Assembly: GCA_024305405.1 (NCBI GenBank)
Contig: JAKNDB010000068.1
Location: 10,959,501 to 11,023,500, forward strand
Source: Dirofilaria immitis
Lineage: Eukaryota; Nematoda; Chromadorea; Rhabditida; Onchocercidae
Length of the DNA: 64,000 bases
Direction: 5' to 3'
Position 1 is the stretch's first letter. Every line of letters starts with the position of its first letter. The translations under genes and the position numbers were made by a program. The notes under the pieces are model-generated. The model saw only the letters and a list, made by a program, of their open reading frames with translations. It had not been told where the DNA came from and did no database searches. This document shows positions 53,119 through 64,000 of the stretch, piece after piece.

Positions 53119-54483
53119 TTCAAGTTAGCTCCATGAACGTAATATATGCGTTCCCACTTCTGTTTTCATCTATTTTTTCAAAAGCAAATTCTGAAAAAAG
53201 AGGCTTGACTTGAAAATAAATGCGCAATATGTAAAAAGGATCTACATAAAAGTAATTTTTCATGTCTGCCTTCCTTCTTCACTTTTGCTTTCCCATTTTC
53301 ACGTGAAATATCCCAGTGCTTGACTCAATTTTTATTATAAAAGGAATTATTTCTTTTAGATTTTGATATATTTACCAGATCTATCGAAAAGAGTAGTTGA
53401 ATGCGCAAAATTTACTCTTTTTCAAATTTCAATTCTCAAAATATGATTTTTTGAAATTAAGAAAATCTTCACCCTCCAAAACATCTCATTTCTGTAATGT
53501 CACCGTAGCAAGTGAGGAAGGGTAGGGATAATCAGCATTGATGATATATGGGTAGTCACCAAAGAAATCTTCCCTGCTCTTCTCCTCGTCCTGCGACATA
53601 CTAATTCAGCAAAAAGAAGAGTAGTACATCGACAAGTCTGTGAATCCCCTCACTCATATTATGTTTCAATTCAATACAGGCTTCCTTGCGCCAATTCAAA
53701 CTTTGGAAAAGCCTAGTGCTCTTTTCAGTCGACAATTATAGCGCACAAAATCTTAACGCATACATCGGATAGAGAGATAGACAGACAGAAAGACAATAGA
53801 AGAGACATACGCACATATATGAGATAAGCGAAGATGGGCCGATATATAAATGCTATTTGCCAGTATTGGGATGAGACTGAGGATGGACAAGAGATCGTTC
53901 CTATACGGCGTAACTTGGCCATATGTTTATTTAGTTTCCATTTATTTATGAGTAGGATTTTGAAATAATTACAGTGATAGGATAACTTAAGAAATCCATC
54001 CTGAGAGTAAAATTCGGATTTTTCATGTTGTTATGAAAATTCTGTATGCATTTAATCGGTACATGCAGAAAAGCCAAAGTATGTTTGGATTCTTATAAAG
54101 GCTTGATCTGCACCTTGATTCTCTTAAGTCATTTTTCTTATTGTATTTAATCAATCAACGACTGATTATATTGTTATTCGGAAAAATTAAAATTAACAAA
54201 CAAAAGAATTGTCCATTCTGACTCATTTAGCGAAATAGAGCCAAATCAAACTTCCAAACAATATCGATAGGTAGGTCTAGTCGATTTTAGATAGCTTACT
54301 GTTTTTTAGAAAAGCTTGTCCTTCTTTTGGAAAATTCAAACTAGATTAATAGAAATTTTATGAAATGGAGTCATTAGCTTGTAATATCGATGATAATTAC
54401 ATGTACGAAACTTTCTAACTTTTTAATCACTTGCAATTTTCTAAGTTCTCACAAACATTATCATTGCATAATAAAACAAATAA
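53119..54483. other. Upstream region of rcn-1, with a possible small ORF
   Basis: About 1.4 kb between the start of calcipressin and the 3' end of the collagen gene. It contains a plus-strand ORF at 53834-53968 (45 codons from ATG) with an unusually coding-like acidic core, YWDETEDGQEIVPIRRNLA, in contrast to the AT-rich surroundings. I do not recognise it; it might be an exon of an undetected gene or chance. The remainder shows no gene. Confidence 0.35.
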
Positions 54484-55789
54484 TCAGTTGAGACTTTTGC
54501 AGCACACTTGAAGCGGCATATCAATTATCATTACTAGTGGTTGCATCACTTCTCCGTAATCATGATTCGATGCGAATCCGTTAGGACAGTTGCCCACTAT
54601 TACGAAGCATGTGTCATCATCGCCCAGTAGACCTGCAAACATTTATTCAAAAATTGCGTCAAAAATACGTATTTATTTTGTTTAAGCTATTACACTGTAG
54701 CAAGATGGAAATTACGATTATTTACTCAAAGAAAATATCTTCTGCATTACCTGATGGCCCTCGAAGTCCTTCTGGTCCTGGTGGACCTTGTGGTCCTGCT
54801 GGTCCTGGTAGACCTTGTGGTCCTATAGGTCCTGGTACCCTGGTGGTCCTGCAGGTCCCTCTGGTCCTGATTTGCATTTACAGTTGGTTTTTCTAGAAAA
54901 AAATTTATGTTATGGATTTCTCTGAAAACATTTGACTTGTCACTGAGAATTATTGAGAGAATTATTTGTATGCTGAGCTATATGAAAATATATTTTAAAA
55001 TTGTCACTACATTAATTCAGTCTGTGGTCTATTGATACCTATATGCACATAAGTTATACATTCACCTTGATTTTGATTTCGGTATACAATTTCATCATGC
55101 ATATTTTGCTCTTCCAATAGCTTGTCCAATCGCTGAAAAAATTTTTGCGTAAAATTCTATAAAATCAAATAGTGAAAGATAAAGATTAATTCACTGCATC
55201 TATTTTTCCGTAGAACTGTTTTTTACCTGCATGATGATTTTCAAAGTTTTCTAAATATTTTTTTGACATCTTGCGCCTCCAGGATGAATATATTTCCTTG
55301 AAGGTTGCTACTATTACTACTAATACTACCATTAATAATCAGAATAATAATTAACAATAATAACAATAGTAGTAATAATAAATAATAATAATCAATAACA
55401 ATAAATAATAATAATAGTAACTAATAATAGTAATGGTAATAATAGTAAATAATAATAACAATAAAAATAATAACAAATGATGATCATAATATCATTAACA
55501 ATCATTATAGATATCATTATTATTACCAGTAATATTTTATTATCGCTATTGTGGTATTTGTTCACTAACAACTTCTATAGAGTCATTAATTTATAGCGCG
55601 GATGATAATTACAAATACGAAACTTCTGAATTCTAAAATAATTACTCTTCGTAGATTATCGATGATAGCACTTTGCATGTTGACTTGTCTCACTATATTA
55701 CTGTATTCCATGGACGTATTCGCTTCCATTACTACTTCATTCGCCAAGTACACAACTCCATAAATTACAATGAATATTTTCGAATTCAT
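54484..55789 (-). CDS. Short nematode collagen with N-terminal hydrophobic segment
   Basis: Exons: 55646-55789, 55227-55296, 55066-55132, 54751-54892 and 54484-54632; about 190 residues. The N-terminus (MNSKIFIVIYGVVYLANEV) could be a secretion signal. A charged helical segment with RLDKLLEEQNMHDEIVYRN follows, probably a trimer-nucleating coiled coil. Next come a Cys pair (CKCKSGPEG) and about a dozen Gly-X-Y triplets (e.g. GPIGPQGLPGPAGPQ), then a C-terminal tail with CFVIVGNCP and a final CC. Cysteines flanking short Gly-X-Y blocks are typical of nematode cuticle collagens, secreted by hypodermis and cross-linked in the cuticle. The frame needs one added base at T run 54888-54892 and one at C run 54838-54840, and exon 55227-55296 is two bases short of phase. 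The collagen call is secure; subfamily and exon 2 are not. Confidence 0.75.
55310..55500. repeat. AAT/ATT-rich trinucleotide tract
   Basis: About 190 bases of interrupted AAT, TAA and ATT units inside the first intron of the collagen gene. Confidence 0.85.
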
Positions 55790-58700
55790 TTCTTGACTTA
55801 CGTCTTGGCTTATGATCTGGTTGTATCCTAGATTGAAACCAAGCTATCAAATAGATCTTATTTAATTGTTTCAATTTATTATTTCCTTTTATCGACCTAA
55901 TAGCATTCAATTTTAACTTTTTATGCAGGTAATCTTTCAATGAGGAGTATTATCGTAACATGTATGTATCGCATGAAAATTTTTACATTAAATTCATGAG
56001 CATTGTACGAGACTTGTGTGATTTTGAAAAAGCATTGTAATTAATTGACTTTCTATGCCAATATTTAACTATTCCTGATGAAAATTTGGATTTTCCATAT
56101 CACCATATTTTGTACTGCTGATTTTACATGTTTGCAAATGTCTTAACAACAAGCAAATATTATGATCTATTATATAATCAGATGAGAGGCAAGATGTCAT
56201 CAGTGAAATACCGTAAACCTAGTAAAAATAGCCTTCATTATATTGAAACAAGTTTAAAAAAAGAAGTACTATAAAGTCTATGAGGATTACGAAATCCTTA
56301 ACTGCTTGGTTAGATGAAATAGAATAAAATGTTATGAAAATAAGAATTGCAAGCAAACACCTGTTTAAAAGATTGATTTATTATTTAGTCTCTGTTATCT
56401 AGATCTCCTGATATTATTTATTCTTTCCGTATCACTTTTTTCAAAAAAGAGGGCAAGAAAAAAATGGTCGAAATTCCAAATCAACCTGCTGATCTATTGT
56501 ATATTGTTATTTCAGCAAATAATGGTGGACAAAAAAGCGAACAGAAAATACAATAACCTCGATCTTTGATTAGCTGACCCATAATCTAAAATATTATATA
56601 TTGTTGTTGCAGGATTTCGTAACTATTTCGAGTGATCAAAGAAATATTTGAGAAATGAATTTTTATGTTCTCATAATAGGATATGTGCTAATATGACAAA
56701 TCTTTTATTAAACGCTTATTAAACGGTAAATTAGAGTAGATCGATGAGTATTATAGATGTATGAAATGGGAAGACAGCTTACGTTTGACATCTTATTATT
56801 ATTCTCCATGCTACAATTAAAGAGAATCAGACGTTGTGAAAGTAATGTTAAGTTCGTGAGGTTTGATTTAATGGGACTTGAAATGGATGAAATCGTTTTT
56901 ATAGCTGTTGTTTGAATCTTTGTTGTGGATGTTTGTGTCACTTGGGATAGGGTTTCTTCTTGGGTTAGTGATTGAATGAATCACCGTTTTGATAATTGAC
57001 ATGTTGATAAATTTGTTGGTAATAGATCAAATTCAAACTTTACAATTTCTTTGAAGATGGATAATAAGAAGAGAAATTATTTGATCCTTAATCTTACTAT
57101 GGATAATGTGACTGAAATTTTTCGGAGCAATAAAGGCAATGGCAATTACACAAATGGCTGCTCTTTGAGCAACAGTATTATAATTCTTATAGGCAAGATC
57201 ATAAATCAGTTAATTTATTTAAAAGATATTCTTTGCTTTAGCATTTTATATTACAAGCAAAATTCGGATTTCCGAACAGTACCTAATAAATTTTTTGAAT
57301 TTTCTGACTTAACAGATTCTATTATAGAACAGTAATTCACTTGAAAACCAAAAAAAAAACCACTATATTCTAGATTTCCTCTTGAATTTGAATATTTTCC
57401 TCTCGCAAAATTGGTTTAGGAGAACCTGAAACTTTTTCTGCACTCACTTTCCTTTTAAATTTATTATTTACCAAATTAATTCTGTTTTGTTTACATTTTC
57501 TTCAACTTAATATACCGAAAAAATATTTGAAGATTATTTAAAAAGTCTTGTAGTAGCATTACTTTCTAAATATCTTGATTATTTGTATAAATCTATATGT
57601 AGGGTTAAATTGGTTATAAGACTTTGCGAAAGCGCAGTTATTTAGCGAAGTATTTTATTGCTGTAGCTTCATGTTTTGCACCTTCTACTATACTACCTAC
57701 GTCTTTCATCCGCTTTTTTACTGCAATGTTTACACTGTCTATTTCCGCTTGTTTGTCCTATAACCATTGCGTCGGATTTCACATGCTTACATATTTTGGG
57801 AGCGAAAATCAGATCTTCAATTTTTTTGTTGTTGCTGTATGCTTTGTCACTTGGCTCATTTCTTCCACTTTTACTGTATAATTATTGTTTTCTAGAATTA
57901 AAACCCCACCGACAACATTTTTGATTTGATATTTTGCATTTTGTTGAAAGGATTCATAAATAAGACGTAAACAAATATTTTCAATATAATTCATTAGAAA
58001 TGATTTTTTTGATACTCAATTGTTTAAGTTCTCGCCTAAATCCTTTTCCATCTCTTCAATGATTCATCGATTTTGTTCGATTGTCCGGTAAACCATTCAC
58101 TCATAATTTTCTTACCTTTCTAACGATCCAATCCAAATATCAAACTTGTTAACGCAACATTCACTTTGAATTTTACTTTAAAACAAAGTGACGGAAGTCG
58201 AAATAATTATTTTTCATTCAAAATTCCTTCTCCCGTTTCATGTCCTCTTTTATTCGTAATTAGAAGCGAAAATGCAGAATTATAAGCACAAAATGTTCCC
58301 ATCCAGCTTTATCTGAATTTTGATCCAATTAATACCATTATAATCAATCAGTCCTGGCAATTCTTATTTGTCTTTTATACCTAGTTCTTCTACCATATTT
58401 TATTTAATTCATCAGCAGAACATTCTTTACCTATTATGTAAAAGTTAAATTTTAATTCCTCAAATTCCTATTTTTAGAAAAAAGACATCTACAATGTAAG
58501 AAAGATGCCATCGATATTCAAAGTAAAAATTCTAATACTTCGCGATCGTTTCTGAGAAATATTTACTCTTTTAACCATAAAATCATAATTAATAAGTAGC
58601 TTACTGTCAACCCTTTCTCCTTTGTTTTCTAGCCGACCTGTCTCACCTTTTTCCATCTTCAATTGTATGCTGTATTCTTATCTGTTAATCTGAGCAGTTC

Positions 58701-61321
58701 CTTTTTATGAAAACTTCAGATAATTTGTTTTCTCTTCGTCTACTTTCAGGTTTCCATGTGTGATCGTTAAACACAAAATTATAGCATTCATACCTAGCAA
58801 TCTTTTTTGAGGTTTTGGAAATTTCATTGGCATGTCACTTCTTATTTCTAATAAGTGCAGCTAGTTGCATATTTAAGTGAGTATATACTGAACAAATGAA
58901 CTCAATCAATCAATTAATTAATTAATTTAAAAAAAAATGAAAAATAAAAAGACATTATAATGCTAGTGCCTAATAAATGCAATATTAAAGAAGAACTTTT
59001 GAAGTAAAAGTCAAATTATCCTTGCTATAGTTATCTACTTATTCCTCCTTAGATATCAAAACTGTATATTGTACTCGGTGTGAGTTACACTTAAATTGGC
59101 ATGAACTGTTTAACAACACAGTTCTTCGAAAGATATGGGTGTTGATGATTAATCACAAGTTTTTTCACTTTCTTACAAATGGGTAGTTTTTTTTTCAAAT
59201 TTTCCAGTGTTTATCACTTTTAATATAATATTCTCAATGTTACTGAGATATGATTCCGCGATATGTACACTATCGTCCCGTTGTTCTACCCGATCTGTCA
59301 TGGCACATATATATTCTCATTTTAAATATACTTAATTATACATTTTTGTCAGTTATCATCGCCATCATTATTATGATTATCGACTCATCATTAAGCTACG
59401 AATCGTAAATTAAATCTATTATGATTTGTGTTTGACGAATCTGCTCAATGCTATGAATTCTTTTTTAAATTATTTCCTTCACTTTTTGATGTTTGTTGAT
59501 ATTTCGGCATGCGTAGCATAATAAAAAGAATTGCTACAGGAACTCTCAAGATACCATTTAAAAGGATAGTCAACTGATGTCTTCAATTAGTCCCACAAAG
59601 TTTTTACAAAATTTAATCATTTCACTTAAAAAGAAAAAAATTATTATTATACGGAAAAGCAGTGAGCATTCTTCACATGATACTCCTCTTTTCCTATTCA
59701 AATGATTGAAAAAGATTGAATAACCAATAGCAAAAAATCTTGAAAATAAGAAATTAAAAAGCCTTGCTGAATCTAACCAGTTTTGTTTCTCCACTTTTAT
59801 TATTGTATCCATCAGATAGACATATTAATATGTGAAGTGTGATTTGAACTGAGAGGTCTGTCTAATTTCCATTTCATAATTAACAAGTAGTAAGATGTTT
59901 TATAAATGCGGTAGAGGAAATAAATCCCAATAAGTTCAACTTGTCTCAATGAAGAATAGTACTATGAAATTCGTAACACTAAATGTAAAAAAATACTAAT
60001 AAAAGAGTGAAATGCAGTTCCAACTTATCTGAATAAAGTTTGCAGAATTTATTAACGACTCCGAAATCCAATCTGTTTGAAAATTCCGCCTGATTTATGT
60101 TATCCTCATTTGACGCATCACACCGTTGATGATATTGTTTCCATTTACAGTTTTAAATATTTTTACTTTTACTTCTTTTTCCTAACCAAATATCCTTCAA
60201 CCTTTTTAACAGCACGGATAATTTCTCGAAAAATTTAATCCAAATTACTACAACACCTAATCCTGCAGAATCCAAGCATCATTGTAGCATGAATGAATCA
60301 TAAATAATTCACCGTGCTAGGCTCTCTGATGATCTTTTTCATTCTAGTCAGAAAAAATTTCCCATTTTTTTGATATTTTAGTGACAAATGCAGTTCAAAA
60401 AGTATACCTTTTCGGTTGGTGAATTTGAAACAACAAAAAAAAATGAAAGAAAGTCTTTCCGAATTTATAGAGAATGGTGCCCTAATATTTAGATTTTCGT
60501 CTTCAGCTGAATGTGTTCCCAGACTCAGATTATTTAAAATTCCAATTTTTTTTTCCATAATATAATAAAAATCATATTTTGAATTTTTAACGTATAAGAC
60601 ACAATATTTTTATTAACAAATTCATATCTGTTCATCAGGGATTTAAAATACAATACCGGAAAATGCTTATATTCTTGATAATTAAGTCAAGCATCGGAAT
60701 ACAACAGAATGTCCAATCGTTATTTATTGTTTAAAAAAAGTCATCCAAAATTTACACATTTATACTTTGAAAAAAGTGAAATTCATTTTATTAAAACAAT
60801 TATAAAGAGGAATAAACACAAGAAAACACGAAATAATCATGACATAAAACATGCAATATTTTTCTGTAACTGAAAGTTTCAATAAAAACAAAAGCTTCGT
60901 TCAGTCTTAAAACATTAAAAACGTTGAGGTATACAAATAAATTTATCTACACACGCAGATAAATTATGCAATATACCTGCATTAATTTTTAAATCGCACG
61001 TATGACTATTACCATATCTACTCAAACCGTTTGTATTAAAAATTTGTTTTTCATCATATTTAAATCTTAAATCTTGTGCGCATGTTTAAAGCTGAATCAA
61101 ATAGTGTGACTTTTCAACAAAATAAATACTAATTTGGTAATACAGAAGCAGTCAAGTCAAGAACTGTGACGAATAAAGATAACTTCGGATAAAGTGAGCA
61201 CATTAAAAGACTCGTACATTTTATGAGAATTAATGAGAAATAGAGTCATAATTTATTTAAATATCACCAGAAAAATTAATTACCTGGAATTATGAATTAA
61301 AACTATCCATATTCTAATCTA
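55790..61321. other. Mostly non-coding, weak ORFs
   Basis: About 5.5 kb without a confident gene. A minus-strand stretch near 56782-56970 reads as Thr/Ser/Asn-rich sequence (TQTSTTKIQTTAIKTISS) and ends at a good donor (AAC then GTAAGC), so it may be an exon of a small secreted or mucin-like protein. Overlapping AT-rich ORFs at 57051-57335 (+) and 57624-57924 (+) look like chance. No RNA genes or repeats stand out beyond AT-rich low complexity. Confidence 0.35.
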
Positions 61322-63423
61322 TTAATGATGTTTGTACCTCTTATCGACGTGAATATTTCGTGTCATTTGCTTAGAATTTTTCATCATGCTACGCAATTTC
61401 ATCCATACTCCTTCACAACAATGAAGCAGAAATTGATTTTTCAGCGCCTTTGCAACACCGTATTGTCGCCTGCAAATGGTATTGAAGTCTTTATGTAAAA
61501 CATAATAAATAATGATGCAATTCGGCAATGAAGGAACCGAGATAAAGTGACTGAAAGATCACTCTTGATTTGAGAGCAAAGTGATTAAAGTTACAATAAC
61601 TCTAACCATACTGTTTATCTGCGAAACTCCCAGACTTCAGTTCTGTTTAAATAGTCTAACGAGTTGCTTCTCATCTTAACAAATATCAGTTAATTATTCC
61701 TTTCAATATTCACAAAGAAGGATAAGAATCTGATCATTTACATAATCCAAATGTCTGATTGTTTCTTTTATCACTAATCAAGCTATACATTGTCCTTTTC
61801 TGTATAATTATTTAAAAATAAATTACCGAATAATTTTGCAGCTGCATGATATCTGTTCGTTTGCATCAAGCTGATTGAAATATATAATTTACAACGTGAA
61901 ATCAGAACTGGATCACCAATATTATTAGCAAGTTGCAATTGACTATAGGAAACAAGTTCTGCTTTTTCAGCCTGTAAAAATTAAATATAAATCAATTTTT
62001 TACGCTGCAACATAAAATAATTCATTTTTGAATTAATTACAGAAAAATTACATAACAAATCATGAAAAAAATCTGACAAAAACAAAATTTTCAGCTGCAT
62101 CGAAAGGAAATGTGAGCCTTTAGAATGAAAAAACAAGAGTGAATTCGGTCTTACGAAATGCTTATAATAATCTCCCATAGCTGACAAAGCGCCACCGAAA
62201 GTAGATAAAATCCACAGCAATTTTTCTAGCTGGAAACCTCTAATACAAATAGAAGAAATCCTATAATTCCTGAAAATAATGACAAAAAGTGTTATGTCTG
62301 CATTTTAAAGTTTGTTTTAAAGAATGAATTCATTTTGGGTTTTTATTCGTTTTGCATTTGAATAATTAATAACGAAAACGGGTGAAAATCATTAATAAAG
62401 AAAATGCACAATGTTATATCAAATTACTTTATAAACAATAGATAAAAACATCATTTACGGACATCATACTCACCATTTATAATCAATTTCATTAACCAAC
62501 GGCTCGCGAAAATGAATTACCAAATATACATTCTAAACAGAAATATATAAAAGTTTTCTAAAAAAATTCTGAATTACCAAAATCTATTTTTCAAGTAACG
62601 TTTTTACAAATTAAAGCAAATCGTTATAGGAAATTAACTAATCAGAGATGGCAAAGATTTCCCAGTCACATTTAGTATGTGGAATCTCTGTAAGCATAAT
62701 TAGGAATTAAATGACGAGTGAAAAAAATAATTACTGTCTTGTATTGTTCAAGAACAGTACTTTCACAATTTAGATTCAATAAATGGAAAACTTCCTTATG
62801 ATCCGAAATATTGAAATCCCTCCTCAGAAAACCCAACAATGCTCGTTTCACATATTCTGTCTGAATAGCATAAAGCAATGATACAAGAAAATAAGTCGAT
62901 GTTTTCCACCTCACAACCGATTTGCTACCTGGTAATTGATCATCCAGTTTAGCGCAACAAATCTGCTGTGGCATTCGTAAGTCAAGTAATAATGTACCAC
63001 TAATTTTAAACTTCATTGAACATACCTAAAACTAATTCCAAGATATAAAACTAATATCTCCAAGTCAATATCACTGACGAGCAACCTGACATCCTGAAAG
63101 CTTTCCGAACTTGTTGACCTCGTAAAATAACAGTGAAATTATCAAACGATGTCAAAAACTTTCCCGTATCAACACAGACAATAAATCTACAATAATAAAG
63201 GTCATTCTCCTAATAAAGCTACAACGCGCTACAACTGCTCCGAAAGAATCACGAAATCCCAAAGGTGATTCAGTACTTCCATCATAGCTAAGAAAGACTC
63301 AGCAATAAATTCAGGTGGATTCCATCTAATTAAATTTAATTCTCGCTCAAGGATTCCAAATTTTTTCAAATAAAATAGAAACATCCAAGATATGGAAATC
63401 CATCGGAAAAAAATGTTGCACAT
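61322..63423 (-). CDS. Unrecognised helical protein, conserved-looking
   Basis: Exons: 63233-63423, 62735-63186, 62474-62532, 62155-62269, 61827-61971 and 61322-61469, about 370 residues to TAA. Content is mainly helical and soluble. Notable stretches are LNLIRWNPPEFIAESFLAMM, DVRLLVSDIDLEILVLYLG, RWKTSTYFLVSLLYAIQ, WILSTFGGALSAMGDYYKHF, then NNIGDPVLISRCKLYISISL with YHAAAK. The paired-helix spacing of the last part resembles TPR-type repeats. The reading needs one extra base at three short runs: 63102-63104, 63016-63017 and 61834-61837 (all T on the plus strand, A on the sense strand). All splice phases then agree. The start ATG at 63423 is the first in the open frame but could be internal. 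I do not recognise the family and assign no function. Confidence 0.65.
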
Positions 63424-64000
63424 AGAAGAAATGTAAAAGACACATTGTTTCCAAACTTTATTTTTTCAATAATCGTAATTTATTTAAAGTGTATGTAAAA
63501 AAGACGGTATCGGAGCACAAATATGAATTTTTGCGGGTTTCGTTTGGATAATGGAATAACCATTTCTTTCAAATGTATGTACATTGGTAATCGACGGAAT
63601 GCATTACCTGAAAAAATGATCAATATACATGACTTCGTCAATAAATTCATGAACGAGATTTTCAGCTCGAATGAAAGATATATGTTATAATTTGCTAATC
63701 CAAATTTAATTACTTAACTACCTAAAATCTTATTTATTAAACAACGTATGAAACACAAAGAAGGTCATGCTCAGAGTTTTTCTAAAGGATAGTGAACATA
63801 TATGAAATCATTGCAAATCTAATATAACATTATTCAAATTAAAAAAATCACTAAAATTGCACAAGCTTTACCACAAAAAATATGAAAAGAGGTTACTAGA
63901 AAAAGCGCACAACAGAAACGGATATAAAACCATACATTGTATAAAGGAATGAAAGAGAAATTAAATTACCGGCAATATTTAAATCTTGTAACGCCCTATC
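63424..64000. other. Upstream flank, no gene seen
   Basis: AT-rich sequence upstream of the minus-strand gene ending at 61322. It may hold its promoter or an undetected first exon. Confidence 0.35.

Noticed and set aside
57051..57335. 94-codon plus-strand ORF
   Set aside because: It is Ile/Asn/Lys-rich, as expected for chance ORFs here, with no motif or matching exon.

Overview
Organism. The window looks like nuclear DNA of a parasitic nematode, most probably a filarial worm (Onchocercidae). It is strongly AT-rich, and its genes are split into many small exons (about 35-230 bp) with mostly GT-AG introns, many ending in TTTCAG. Recognisable products match nematode proteins: a near-identical UNC-64 syntaxin, a calcipressin, a cuticle-type collagen, a kinesin-2 subunit and a PAPS-transporter-like carrier. 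A bacterial-type enolase fragment inside a kinesin intron fits the known history of Wolbachia-to-filaria DNA transfer. Species cannot be fixed from this sequence alone.

Layout. 422-4353 (-): EHD-family membrane-remodelling ATPase with a lysine-rich tail instead of a visible EH domain. 7017-7814 (+): MARVEL-like four-helix membrane protein, 5' end unresolved. 9060-10762 (+): unrecognised protein with one N-terminal hydrophobic segment. 10763-17654: gene-poor, microsatellite-rich. 17655-23207 (+): syntaxin-1 (unc-64). 23208-29897: gene-poor. 29898-32955 (+): PIP4K (ppk-2 type). 34225-39862 (+): kinesin-2 KIF3A type (klp-20), carrying the enolase fragment at 34922-35179. 41440-44286 (+): unrecognised 365-residue protein in eight phase-0 exons. 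46527-50571 (+): SLC35B3/PST-2-like carrier with coding lesions. 51542-53118 (-): calcipressin (rcn-1). 54484-55789 (-): short collagen. 61322-63423 (-): unrecognised helical protein.

How the genes relate. They do not form a pathway. Syntaxin, the kinesin, PIP4K and the EHD ATPase belong broadly to membrane traffic and intracellular transport; the carrier feeds Golgi sulfation; calcipressin controls calcineurin. From memory, several C. elegans counterparts (unc-64, ppk-2, klp-20, pst-2, rcn-1) lie on chromosome III, so this may be an ancestral linkage block.

Main caution. Conserved exons carry many one-base frame breaks, nearly all at homopolymers and nearly all fixed by one extra base, usually an A on the sense strand. 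Deletion errors in the consensus are the simplest explanation. Exon coordinates below are as present in the window; translations assume the correction where stated.
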